Source: Bordetella parapertussis (GTDB lineage: Bacteria > Pseudomonadota > Gammaproteobacteria > Burkholderiales > Casimicrobiaceae). From it: DNA of 64,000 nucleotides. Where the stretch lies: assembly GCA_943331295.2 (NCBI GenBank), contig CALQLA020000016.1, positions 29,084 through 93,083 on the forward strand, in the 5' to 3' direction. Position numbers and translations under genes: made by a program. Of this stretch, positions 18,118 to 25,472 are shown one piece after another. The notes under the pieces were generated by a model, which saw only the letters and a program-made list of their open reading frames with translations, made no database searches and was not told where the DNA came from. Positions within the stretch are counted from its first letter, which is position 1; each line of letters begins with the position of its first letter.

Positions 18118-18203
18118 GTAGCCCGGGTTGAGCGCAAGCGAAACCCGGGGGGAGGCGCGAACGGGCACGGTCCACCCGGGTTTCGCTTCGCTCAACCCGG
18201 GCG
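18118..18203. repeat. BIME: inverted pair of REP sequences
   Basis: Two palindromic units with a CCCGGGTT / AACCCGGG core (18118-18149 and 18174-18203) face each other around a short spacer containing AACGGGCACGGTCC. The same unit with the same spacer occurs in opposite orientation at 56656-56743. It directly follows thyA and may stabilise or end the thyA mRNA. This is a REP/BIME family of the kind usually mobilised by RAYT transposases. Confidence 0.85.
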
Positions 18204-18219
18204 TCGCATCCGATTGCAC

Positions 18220-18252
18220 AAAAAAAAGCCCGCCGGGAGGAATTTAGCGGGC
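18220..18252 (-). terminator. rho-independent terminator of the GlrR-linked small transcript
   Basis: Read on the minus strand: GCCCGC, a 13-base loop, GCGGGC, then eight T residues. The loop contains TTCCTCC, which is complementary to the Shine-Dalgarno consensus. There is no matching T-run on the plus strand, so it serves the minus-strand unit upstream, not thyA. Confidence 0.88.
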
Positions 18253-18386
18253 AAGGGGGATTCGGTCGCCCCGCCGGCATGGGTGCCGGTCGGGGATGGA
18301 TCGCGAAGCGGGGCGTGTGGCGCGCTTCGGTCAGGTGTACGTGATCGCGATAACGGGTCCTGTCGGGTTCGCCGGGTCAAGTCCGC

Positions 18387-18554
18387 CTAGAGCACGCTGC
18401 GCGCCGCGGTTACGCGGTCGGCGAGTGCCTCGAAGGCTTCCCGTTGCGCTGCCGGCGACGAATCGTCGCCGCGGACCGTCGTCGTGCCGTCGCCCGCGCC
18501 ATCGGCTTGGCCGGCGAGCCAGTATTGTGCGAATTCGGGCGAGAAGGTTTCCAT
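18387..18554 (-). CDS. small hypothetical protein, 55 aa, under sigma-54 control
   Basis: An ATG-started 55-residue frame not recognised from any family. It begins METFSPEFAQYWLAGQADG and ends with a helical, amphipathic stretch EAFEALADRVTAARSVL; there is no signal peptide or membrane span. Codon third positions are mostly G or C, though less strictly than in neighbouring genes. It begins about 24 bases after the predicted sigma-54 transcription start. No strong Shine-Dalgarno is present (only GGA close to the ATG), so translation may be weak or conditional. The alternative is that the frame is accidental and the transcript acts as an RNA. Confidence 0.5.
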   Translation of the reverse strand: METFSPEFAQYWLAGQADGAGDGTTTVRGDDSSPAAQREAFEALADRVTAARSVL

Positions 18555-18588
18555 GATCCGGGGTCCGTTTGCTTACGTAACCACCTAA

Positions 18589-18604
18589 AGCAATCGGTGT
18601 GCCA
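18589..18604 (-). promoter_or_regulatory. consensus sigma-54 (-24/-12) promoter
   Basis: On the minus strand the sequence is TGGCACACCGATTGCT: TGGCAC, a 5-base spacer, TTGCT, matching the sigma-54 consensus TGGCAC-N5-TTGCW exactly. GG and GC have the required spacing. It points into the small transcript, with the two GlrR-type sites about 120-205 bases upstream, the normal range for a bound activator. Confidence 0.85.
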
Positions 18605-18725
18605 GAACCTTCATTTGCCGGCCCGGAACAGCGCCTACGCCCCGCGCGCGTCGAACCGGTCGATCGGTGCCCGGGGTGCTGCACCCACGCCCGGCACCGG
18701 CGGCAGGCTGCTTTGGCCACCAAAG

Positions 18726-18743
18726 TGTCGCAGGGGGCCGACA
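18726..18743. promoter_or_regulatory. GlrR/QseF-type activator site, proximal
   Basis: A perfect TGTC-N10-GACA palindrome, the recognition pattern described for E. coli GlrR upstream of glmY. It lies about 130 bases upstream of the sigma-54 promoter. Confidence 0.75.
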
Positions 18744-18790
18744 CAATGCGGGGGTGTTGAACCAAGATGCTGAATATCAAAGAATATTCT

Positions 18791-18808
18791 TGTCGCCATT
18801 GCCCGACA
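18791..18808. promoter_or_regulatory. GlrR/QseF-type activator site, distal
   Basis: A second perfect TGTC-N10-GACA, centred 65 bases (about six helical turns) from the proximal site, so both face the same side of the DNA. The AT-rich interval before it includes the 10-base palindrome AGAATATTCT at 18781-18790. Confidence 0.75.
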
Positions 18809-18930
18809 GCCTGATCATCCGATGCGCCGCCTGCGGCAGCCTGGAGCCACCCGCCGCTTCCCGCGCCGCCGTCGTTCACCGTGCTGCCGCCTGCCATCGA
18901 GCCTGGCCAGATCGCAGTCCGGCCCCCGAA

Positions 18931-20295
18931 TCAGGAGGATTTCGCTTCCTTGAACATTGCCGGCTCGAGCCGGTGGCGCTGCAGCAGCTTGTAGAACTCC
19001 GTCCGGTTGCGCTTGGCGAGCAGCGCCGCCTGCGTCACGTTGCCGCCGGTGATCTTGAGAAGCCGCACGAGGTAATCGCGCTCGAACTGCTTCCTCGCCT
19101 CCTCGAACGGCACCAGCGCGCTCGCGTCCTCGCGCAGCGCGCTTTGCACCAGCGACGCCGGGATGACGCTGGTCGTGGCGAGCGCCAGCGCCTGCTCGAC
19201 CAGGTTGAGCAGTTGCCGGACGTTGCCGGGCCAAGGCGCGGCGATCAGCATCGCCATGGCGTCGGGCGCCAGCGACGGCACGGGCTTCTTGTAGCGCTCC
19301 GCGAGCTTGCGCAGGAAATGCGTGGCGAGCAGCGGGATGTCCTCGCGCCGGTCGGCGAGCGCCGGCAGCTTCAGCGACACCACGTTCAGCCGGTAGTAGA
19401 GGTCCTCGCGGAACTGGCCGGTGGCCATGTGCGCGTCGAGGTCGCGGTGGGTCGCCGAGATGACCCGCACGTCGATCGGTATCGCCTGCGTCGCGCCGAC
19501 CGGACGAACCTCGCCTTCCTGCAGCACGCGCAGCAGCTTCACCTGGAGCGCCAGCGGCATGTCGCCGATCTCGTCTAAGAAGATCGTGCCGCCGTCCGCG
19601 GCCTGGAACAGGCCCTTGTACGCCTGCACGGCGCCGCTGAACGCGCCCCGCGCATGGCCGAACAGCTCGGATTCAAGCAGCGGCTCGGGAATCGCGCCGC
19701 AGTTGACGCCGACGAAGGGCTTGTCGCGGCGCGGGCTGGCGCGGTGGATCGCGCGCGCGAGCAGCTCCTTGCCGGTCCCCGATTCGCCGTAGATCAGCAC
19801 GCTTGCGTCGGAATCCGCGACCAGTCGGGCCTGGCGAAGCAGGTCCTCCATCTTCGGGCTGCGGGTGATGATGCCCGAGCGCCACCCGGTGGAGATCTCC
19901 TGCCCGGACATCGGCGAGTCGCCGGCGACCTCGACGGCCGCCGCGACCTTCTGCAGCAGGTCCTTGCTGTCGAAGGGCTTGGTCAGGAAGCCGAAGACGC
20001 CGCGCTGCGTCGCCGAGACCGCATCGGGGATCGTCCCGTGCGCCGTCAGCACGATCACCGGCATCGCCGGATGCTGCCGGTGGATCGCGTCGAAGAGCTG
20101 CAGGCCGTCGATGCCGGGCATGCGCAGGTCGGTGATCACCACCGACGGCCGCTCCACGGCGAGCGACGCGAGTGCGGCCTCGCCGCTGTCCGCGGTGCGC
20201 ACCCGATAGCCGGCCGAGGTGAGCCGCAGGCCGATCAACTTGAGCAGGTCCGGGTCGTCGTCGACCAGGAGGATGTCGCCGGAATGCGTCGTCAT
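18931..20295 (-). CDS. glrR: sigma-54-dependent response regulator, GlrR/QseF type
   Basis: A 454-residue NtrC-family activator. Receiver domain: DDDP near residue 12, phosphorylation site Asp56 (VITDLRMPG), and the late lysine in LTKPFDS. AAA+ domain: Walker A GESGTGKE, sigma-54 contact loop GAFSGA (Ser where Thr is the rule), Walker B IFLDEIGDMP. The C-terminal Fis-type helix-turn-helix is GGNVTQAALLAKRNRTEFYKLLQRH. It lies 19 bases after a lipoprotein gene and a sensor kinase gene, the same order as E. coli glrK-qseG-glrR. Two TGTC-N10-GACA sites lie just downstream at the small-transcript promoter, its likely target. Confidence 0.88.
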   Translation of the reverse strand: MTTHSGDILLVDDDPDLLKLIGLRLTSAGYRVRTADSGEAALASLAVERPSVVITDLRMPGIDGLQLFDAIHRQHPAMPVIVLTAHGTIPDAVSATQRGVFGFLTKPFDSKDLLQKVAAAVEVAGDSPMSGQEISTGWRSGIITRSPKMEDLLRQARLVADSDASVLIYGESGTGKELLARAIHRASPRRDKPFVGVNCGAIPEPLLESELFGHARGAFSGAVQAYKGLFQAADGGTIFLDEIGDMPLALQVKLLRVLQEGEVRPVGATQAIPIDVRVISATHRDLDAHMATGQFREDLYYRLNVVSLKLPALADRREDIPLLATHFLRKLAERYKKPVPSLAPDAMAMLIAAPWPGNVRQLLNLVEQALALATTSVIPASLVQSALREDASALVPFEEARKQFERDYLVRLLKITGGNVTQAALLAKRNRTEFYKLLQRHRLEPAMFKEAKSS

Positions 20296-20314
20296 GTTCG
20301 CCCGTGTCCTGCCG

Positions 20315-21082
20315 TCAATTCCCGCCGGCGCTGCCGCCGCCACCGCCGCCGCTCGAACCGCCGCCGCCGCCGCCCGATCCGCCGCCGCGGACGCGGTCGC
20401 GCAGCAGGCTGCGTTCCATCGCGCGCAGCGCCTCGAGTTTCTGGATCGCGGCGTCGGCCTTCTGCTGCTCGTCCCGCACCGCGCGCACGCGGTCGCTGAT
20501 CTGCACCTGCAGCACGACGGCAAGGTGCTTCACGCCCGGCGAGCCCGGACCGCTCTTGGCGACGTTGTCGAGCAGTTGCAGCGCCCGCTGGTCGTCCTGC
20601 GAATTGCCGTGGGAGAGCGTGTAGAGGATCGCCAGCCGGACGCGGTTGGCGTCGGTGCGCTGCCGGGCCAGCGTCTGCGTCACCACGCCGAGCTCGCGCT
20701 TGAGGTCCTCGGCGGGCAGCGACGCATACCGCTGGAGATCGGCGAGCAGCGCGGTCATCAGCACTTCCTCGACGGAGGGCTCGGCGGGTGGCGGCGGTGA
20801 CGGCGTCGCGACTGCGGCCTCCGCCGGCGCCGCTGCCGGCGGCGAAGCCGTGGCCGGCGACGCCGGCGGCGCCGCCGGTGCGGCGGCCGGCGCCGGCACG
20901 GGCGCAGGCTCGGGCGGCTCCACCGGCTCGATCGGCGGGTACTCGACCATCGGCGCCGGCGGCGGCGTCGCCACGTACGGCTCGTCGTCCTCGTACGGCG
21001 GCGACGGCGGCATCGGCGTCGACGCGCAGGCGGCGACGAGCAGCGCCAGCGCGCAGGGAACGAGGGCGCGCGGAATTCTCAC
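20315..21082 (-). CDS. QseG-like outer-membrane lipoprotein
   Basis: A 255-residue lipoprotein with a signal peptide ending in lipobox LVAAC (Cys19). Then comes a Pro/Ala-rich linker of about 90 residues, a helical core (MTALLADLQRYASLPAEDLKRELG, then a coiled-coil-like LAVVLQVQISDRVRAVRDEQQKADAAIQKLEAL), and an unusual tail of about 20 glycine and serine residues. Position between kinase and regulator matches QseG, which in E. coli contacts the sensor kinase. The GTG start overlaps the kinase stop codon by 4 bases, so it is translationally coupled. Assignment rests on context and lipoprotein form more than on sequence motifs. Confidence 0.72.
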   Translation of the reverse strand: MRIPRALVPCALALLVAACASTPMPPSPPYEDDEPYVATPPPAPMVEYPPIEPVEPPEPAPVPAPAAAPAAPPASPATASPPAAAPAEAAVATPSPPPPAEPSVEEVLMTALLADLQRYASLPAEDLKRELGVVTQTLARQRTDANRVRLAILYTLSHGNSQDDQRALQLLDNVAKSGPGSPGVKHLAVVLQVQISDRVRAVRDEQQKADAAIQKLEALRAMERSLLRDRVRGGGSGGGGGGSSGGGGGGSAGGN

Positions 21083-22590
21083 CGGCCCTCCGACATCGTG
21101 ACCGACGCGCTGCCGTCGTGCGCCGTCGGCGGCGCCGCGGGCGCCTCGACCGCGGATTGCGCGCCGGCCGCGAGCGGCAGCCGGAGGCGGAAATCGGCCC
21201 CGCGCCTGCCGTCGTCGCGGTCCAGCACCTCGATGCGCCCGCCCTGCGCCAGCGCGTACTCGCGCGTGATCGCGAGCCCGAGCCCCGAGCCCTTCACGCG
21301 GCCGTCGACCGGTGGCTTGCCCTGGTAGAACGAGTCGAAGATGCGCTCCCGCTCGTCCGGATCGACGCCGTGCCCCTCGTCCTGGACGTCAAGCACCGCA
21401 TAGCCGTCGGCGCTCGCGAGCGCGACGGTGATCACGCCGGACCGGGGCGAGTACTTGATCGCGTTGGAGACCAGGTTGTCCACGATGGTCCGGATGCGGT
21501 CGGCATCGCCGACCACCTGCGTCGGCGCGAGCGATGCGTCGAAGGTGATCATCCGCGCGAACGCGGCGAGCTTCTGCTCGCGGATCACGCGCCGCACGAT
21601 GTCGGGAAGCTCGACGGGCTCCAGCGTCCGCGGCTCGAGCGCGCGCGTCTGGTGGTAGGTCAGGAGGTCCTCGATCAGCTTCTGCAGCTGCAGCGTGTTC
21701 TCGCGGACGATGCGGACGATCTCCCATTGCCCCGGCGTGAGGTCGCCGGCGACGCGGTCGCGGAGCAGCTCGGCGCCTTCGCGCACGGCGGTGAGCGGGG
21801 TCTTCAGCTCGTGGGACACATGGCGCAGGAACCGGTTCTGCTGCTCCTCCAGCTCGTGCAGTCGGGAGCGCAGCCATTCGAGGCGCTGGCCGAGATAGCG
21901 CAGGTCCTGCGGGCCGTTGACCTCGATCGCATGGGTGAAGTCGGCAGTGCCCATCTGCCGGATCGCCTGGTCGAGCTGCCGGATCGGCCGCGCGATCAGC
22001 ACGGCGAAAGTGATGGCCAGCGCCAGCGCGATCGCTGCCGTGGCGAGCACCAGGTAGAGCCACTTCTGGCGGCCCTGCGTGGCCGTTTCCTGCAGGCGGT
22101 CGATCGCGCGCTCGGTCAGCTGGTTGCTCGCCGCCAGCGTCGCCTGCGCGCCGTCCGTGAGCCGCGCATAGCCGTCGGCGAGCTCGGTCTGCGTTTGCGC
22201 GCTGCGCTGGGGCGAAGCCAGCAGCTTGTGCAGCCGGCTCTCGTTGTCGGCCAGCGTGTCGAGCGCGGCGAGCTGGCGGGCGTCAAACGGCAGCAGCGCC
22301 AGCTGGCGTGCGGTCTGCCGGAACTCCTGGCGCACGCGGCCGTAGTCGTCGAGCAGCGCATTGTCGTCGAGGATCAGGTGCTGGCGGACGATGCGCTCGA
22401 GCGTCGAGGCCTGCTCGAACAGCTGCCGGCTGGCACGCCCCGCCTGCGCCGCCTGTTGCACCGCCTGCTGCCCCTGCGCCTGCAGGCGCTCGAGCGAAAA
22501 GATCAGCTCGGCCAGCGCATAGACGAGCGGCAGGCTCACCAACAGGAAGCCCAGCAGGATGAATTTGAGGAATGAACGGGGGTAATACAC
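21079..22590 (-). CDS. glrK: membrane sensor histidine kinase, GlrK/QseE type
   Basis: A 503-residue kinase. First membrane span about residues 8-30, a periplasmic helical sensor of roughly 160 residues rich in Gln/Ala/Leu, second span near 190-212, then HAMP (IARPIRQLDQAIRQMG), the phospho-accepting His in FLRHVSHELKTPLT (about residue 258), and an HATPase_c domain with DNLVSNAIKYS, DEGHGVDPDE and GSGLGLAI. Homologous kinases start with a few residues before the first span, so GTG 22590 is preferred; a TTG at 22617 would extend it into the folA promoter. It is the first gene of the glrK-qseG-glrR operon and probably senses envelope state. Confidence 0.87.
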   Translation of the reverse strand: MYYPRSFLKFILLGFLLVSLPLVYALAELIFSLERLQAQGQQAVQQAAQAGRASRQLFEQASTLERIVRQHLILDDNALLDDYGRVRQEFRQTARQLALLPFDARQLAALDTLADNESRLHKLLASPQRSAQTQTELADGYARLTDGAQATLAASNQLTERAIDRLQETATQGRQKWLYLVLATAAIALALAITFAVLIARPIRQLDQAIRQMGTADFTHAIEVNGPQDLRYLGQRLEWLRSRLHELEEQQNRFLRHVSHELKTPLTAVREGAELLRDRVAGDLTPGQWEIVRIVRENTLQLQKLIEDLLTYHQTRALEPRTLEPVELPDIVRRVIREQKLAAFARMITFDASLAPTQVVGDADRIRTIVDNLVSNAIKYSPRSGVITVALASADGYAVLDVQDEGHGVDPDERERIFDSFYQGKPPVDGRVKGSGLGLAITREYALAQGGRIEVLDRDDGRRGADFRLRLPLAAGAQSAVEAPAAPPTAHDGSASVTMSEGR

Positions 22591-22602
22591 GAGGGTGGCC
22601 GC

Positions 22603-22608
22603 TATAAT
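22603..22608 (+). promoter_or_regulatory. -10 box of folA
   Basis: A perfect TATAAT 45 bases upstream of the folA start, between folA and the divergent kinase gene. No good -35 is visible. Because the kinase start lies within about 15 bases, folA and glrK expression may interfere with each other. Confidence 0.45.
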
Positions 22609-22653
22609 CCGCGGCAATTATGACACCGGCGGGAGCCGCGGCGAACGGGAACG

Positions 22654-23184
22654 ATGCGAAATTCACCAACACCGACCGGCACGCCGGCAGCCATTCCGCT
22701 GGCCCTCATCGCCGCCGTCGCCGCCAACGGCGTGATCGGCGACGGCAACCGCCTGCCCTGGCGCCTGCCGGAAGACCTGCGCCGCTTTCGCGCGCTGACC
22801 ACCGGTCACGCCATCCTGATGGGGCGCAAGACGTGGGAGTCGCTTCCCGGCGCCCTGCCCGGCCGCCAGAACATCGTGATCACTCGCAACCCGGGCTACG
22901 TCGCCGCCGGCGCCCAGACCGCGCCATCGCTCGAGGCGGCGCTCGCGCTCGTCCGGATGCCGGCGCCCGCGTTCTGCATCGGCGGCGCCGAGATCTACCG
23001 GGTGGCGCTGCCCATGGCGACGACGCTGCACCTCACCCAGATCGACCGCGAGTTCGCGGGCGACGCGCGGTTCCCGCCGTTCGACCGCGCCGCCTGGACG
23101 GTGACGGCCACCGAGTCCCGGGCGGGCGACGGGCCGGACGGGTTCGGGTATCGCTTCGTCACGCTGGAAAAACCCGGCCCGTAG
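22654..23184 (+). CDS. folA: dihydrofolate reductase
   Basis: A 176-residue NADPH-dependent DHFR regenerating tetrahydrofolate consumed by ThyA. Signatures: IAAVAANGVIGDGNRLPWRLPEDLRRF with the substrate-binding acidic residue, MGRKTWESLP, NIVITRNPGY, and FCIGGAEIYRVALP for the cofactor. The C-terminus carries the usual beta-strand YRFVTLEK. It starts with about 15 extra Pro/Thr residues before the conserved core. It is divergent from glrK, and thyA lies on the other side of the glr block in the same orientation. Confidence 0.95.
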   Translation: MRNSPTPTGTPAAIPLALIAAVAANGVIGDGNRLPWRLPEDLRRFRALTTGHAILMGRKTWESLPGALPGRQNIVITRNPGYVAAGAQTAPSLEAALALVRMPAPAFCIGGAEIYRVALPMATTLHLTQIDREFAGDARFPPFDRAAWTVTATESRAGDGPDGFGYRFVTLEKPGP

Positions 23185-23318
23185 TCACCCAACCCGTAGT
23201 CGGCGGCCCCGACAGCGCGCGGGTGGACGACCGCCCCGACATTGCCTACCATGGCCGCCCGCATCCCGGCGCCGGACTCCGGCCGGCGCCGCAGCCAACG
23301 AGCCAAAGGAAACGACAC

Positions 23319-23891
23319 ATGTCCGCAGAAGGATTCCACGTCCACGGGCCCCACGACCACGCGGTCGAGCACGAGGCGCAGCACGGCGACGCTTTCGCCG
23401 GTCGCGTCGCCGTCATGACGGCCATTTTCGCGACGATCGGCGCGCTGTTCGGCTACATGGGCGGCGCGACCCAGAACGCTGCGCTGCTGTTCAAGAACGA
23501 CGCGGCGATCAAGAAGACAGAAGCCTCGGACCAGTGGAACTTCTACCAGGCGAAGAGCAGCAAGCAGAACCTCGCCGAGCTGGGCGCGGTGCTGACCACC
23601 GGCGAGGCAGCGGCGAAGTTCACGGCCGAGGTCGAGCGGTACAAGAAGGAGAAGGAAGGCATCAAGGCGCAGGCGGAGAAGCTCGAGGCTGCGGGCAAGG
23701 AAGCGGAGAAGCAGAGCGAGCTGTCGATGCACGTCCACCACCGGTGGGCGCAGGCAATGACGCTGATCCAGATCGCGATCGCGCTCGCGGCGATCACGAT
23801 CCTGACGCGCAACCGGCCCCTGATGTATGCCGCCTTCGGCGCCGCCGGCGTGGCGATCTGCCTCGGCGTACTCGCGGGGCTGCACGTCTGA
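23319..23891 (+). CDS. DUF4337 membrane protein
   Basis: A 190-residue protein of the DUF4337 family, function unknown. A His-rich N-terminus (HVHGPHDHAVEH) is followed by one membrane span (about residues 28-47), a central Lys/Glu/Ala-rich predicted coiled coil (residues 90-130), and two closely spaced membrane spans at the C-terminus. AAAGGA at 23305-23310 supports the ATG. The histidine-rich head could bind metal, but this is only a guess. It stands between folA and a convergent sulfatase-type gene. Confidence 0.82.
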   Translation: MSAEGFHVHGPHDHAVEHEAQHGDAFAGRVAVMTAIFATIGALFGYMGGATQNAALLFKNDAAIKKTEASDQWNFYQAKSSKQNLAELGAVLTTGEAAAKFTAEVERYKKEKEGIKAQAEKLEAAGKEAEKQSELSMHVHHRWAQAMTLIQIAIALAAITILTRNRPLMYAAFGAAGVAICLGVLAGLHV

Positions 23892-23903
23892 CGAGAGGGC
23901 GCG

Positions 23904-25472
23904 TCACCAGATGCCGATGTGCACGCCGCGCGAGCGGTGCGTGTCCGTGCATCCCAGGACGAACTCGTCGCTGACCGTCGTCCGCCGCCGGCGCGTAGAC
24001 AGCCAGTCGAACAGCCGCTCGCGAAGCTTCGCGCGCTCGGCGTCGAGCCGCGGGTCCGCCCCGAGATCGAAGAGCTCGCCGGGATCGGCCGAGAGGTCGA
24101 AGAGCTGCGGCCGGAATCCCTGCCAGTGCACGTACTTCCAGTCGCGGGTGCGGACCATCATCGCGCCGCACTCGCCAGGACCCCGCCCCAGCGCCAACCG
24201 CGCGCGGCGGAACGCGTAGTCGAGCTCGGCGAACACCGCGTCGCGCACGCCGGCGCCGGCGCCGGCTTCGCCGCGCAAGAGCGGCAGCAGCGAACGGCCC
24301 TCGATGCGATGCGGTGCCGCCGGCAGGCCAAGCGCGCCGAGGATCGTGGGCAGCACGTCGATCGCCTCGACCAGGCGCGGATCGGCGCTGCCGCGCGTGG
24401 CGTCGGCGCGCGGGTCCGGGTCGCGCACCAGCAGCGGCACGCGCAGGATCTCGTCGTAGAAGAGCTCTTTCTCCCCGAGGCCGCGGTCGCCCAGGAACTC
24501 GCCGTGGTCGGACGTGAACACGATCAGCGTGTCGTCCCACCGCCCCGAAGCCTTCAGTGCAGCGAACACGCGACCGAGATGATGGTCGACCTGCGCCACC
24601 AGCCCGAGGTACGTCGGGCGCACGTGCCGCGCGACGTCCTCGCGCCCGAAGGCCAGCGACTCGTCGTGCCCGCGATAGGCGCGCACCACCGGGTGCTCGT
24701 CGGCGGTGCCGTCCTGCGGCCCGCGGCGGATCGCGCCGCAGTCGCGGTCGCGGTACAGCGCGTGGTACGGCGCCGGCGCGAGGTAGGGCCAGTGCGGCTT
24801 CACGTAGGACAGGTGCAGCACCCACGGCGTTTCACCCTGCGCCCCGATCCAGTCGAGCGCGCGGTCGGTGAGGTAAGCCGTCTCCGAATGCGCCTCCTGC
24901 ACCCGCGACGGCAGGTGCGCGTGGCGCAGGTTCCAGCCGGACACGATGCGGCCGCCGTCGTCGGCGGCGATCACGTAGTCGCTCCACGGGTCGGCGCCCG
25001 CATAGCCGTGCGCGCGCAGGAAATCGGCGTAGCCCGATCCGGCATCCGGCGGCAGGTGCCCGTCGTAGCGCTCGATCGACGCGAAGCCGCCCTGGCGCAG
25101 CAACGCGCCGCGCTCGGACTCGGCGTCGACCCCGAGGCGCGCGAGGCCGGCAGCGTCGGGCAGCACGTGCGTCTTGCCGGCCAGCGTGGCCTCGCGCCCG
25201 CCGGCGCGCAGGTAGTCGCCCAGCGTGTGCTCGGCGACCGAAAGCGGCACGTTGTTCCAGGTGGCGCCGTGCGAGGCGACGTAGCGCCCGGTGTAGTACG
25301 ACATCCGCGACGGGCCGCAGACGCCCGACTGCACGTGCGCGTCGTCGAAGCGGACGCCGTCCGCCGCGAGCGCGTCGAGGTTCGGCGTGTCCGCGCGACC
25401 GTCGTAGCACGACAGCGCGTCGCGGCGCAGCTGGTCGCACATGATGAACAGGACGTTGCGGATGGAGCGCAT
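23904..25472 (-). CDS. sulfatase-family hydrolase (arylsulfatase/phosphonate monoester hydrolase type)
   Basis: A 522-residue alkaline-phosphatase-superfamily enzyme. The formylglycine motif is CGPSR with Cys52, followed by MSYYTGRY; this cysteine would be matured by a formylglycine-generating enzyme not found in the window. Metal ligands include the N-terminal CDQLRRD and the late TSDHGEFLGDRGLGEKELFYDE. The last pattern resembles phosphonate monoester hydrolases and phosphodiesterase-like sulfatases more than choline sulfatase. No signal peptide is present, so a cytoplasmic enzyme is likely. The ATG at 25472 begins the conserved RNVLFIMCDQLR strand. Confidence 0.87.
   Translation of the reverse strand: MRSIRNVLFIMCDQLRRDALSCYDGRADTPNLDALAADGVRFDDAHVQSGVCGPSRMSYYTGRYVASHGATWNNVPLSVAEHTLGDYLRAGGREATLAGKTHVLPDAAGLARLGVDAESERGALLRQGGFASIERYDGHLPPDAGSGYADFLRAHGYAGADPWSDYVIAADDGGRIVSGWNLRHAHLPSRVQEAHSETAYLTDRALDWIGAQGETPWVLHLSYVKPHWPYLAPAPYHALYRDRDCGAIRRGPQDGTADEHPVVRAYRGHDESLAFGREDVARHVRPTYLGLVAQVDHHLGRVFAALKASGRWDDTLIVFTSDHGEFLGDRGLGEKELFYDEILRVPLLVRDPDPRADATRGSADPRLVEAIDVLPTILGALGLPAAPHRIEGRSLLPLLRGEAGAGAGVRDAVFAELDYAFRRARLALGRGPGECGAMMVRTRDWKYVHWQGFRPQLFDLSADPGELFDLGADPRLDAERAKLRERLFDWLSTRRRRTTVSDEFVLGCTDTHRSRGVHIGIW

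Larger units (their letters stand above)
18220..18578 (-). ncRNA. putative sigma-54-dependent small transcript (sRNA and/or small mRNA)
   Basis: The limits are inferred from a consensus sigma-54 promoter (18604-18589), which predicts a start near 18578, and the strong terminator at 18252-18220. The transcript would be about 360 nucleotides. It contains a 55-codon reading frame (18554-18387) and ends in a stem-loop exposing UUCCUCC, a pyrimidine motif like the seed regions of C-rich regulatory RNAs. Two GlrR-type sites lie upstream. In E. coli the homologous regulator drives the sRNA GlmY from a sigma-54 promoter with the same TGTC-N10-GACA sites. No sequence similarity to GlmY was recognised, so it could be a functional analogue, a small mRNA, or both. 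Confidence 0.55.

Noticed and set aside
18772..18790. IHF site between the GlrR-type sites and the sigma-54 promoter
   Set aside because: The closest match (TATCAAAGAATAT) misses the TTR end of the consensus and lies upstream of the proximal site rather than between it and the promoter.
18331..18897. A 188-codon minus-strand frame covering the sigma-54 promoter region
   Set aside because: It runs across the promoter, both GlrR-type sites and the 55-codon frame, has no good start signal, and its translation looks like non-coding DNA.
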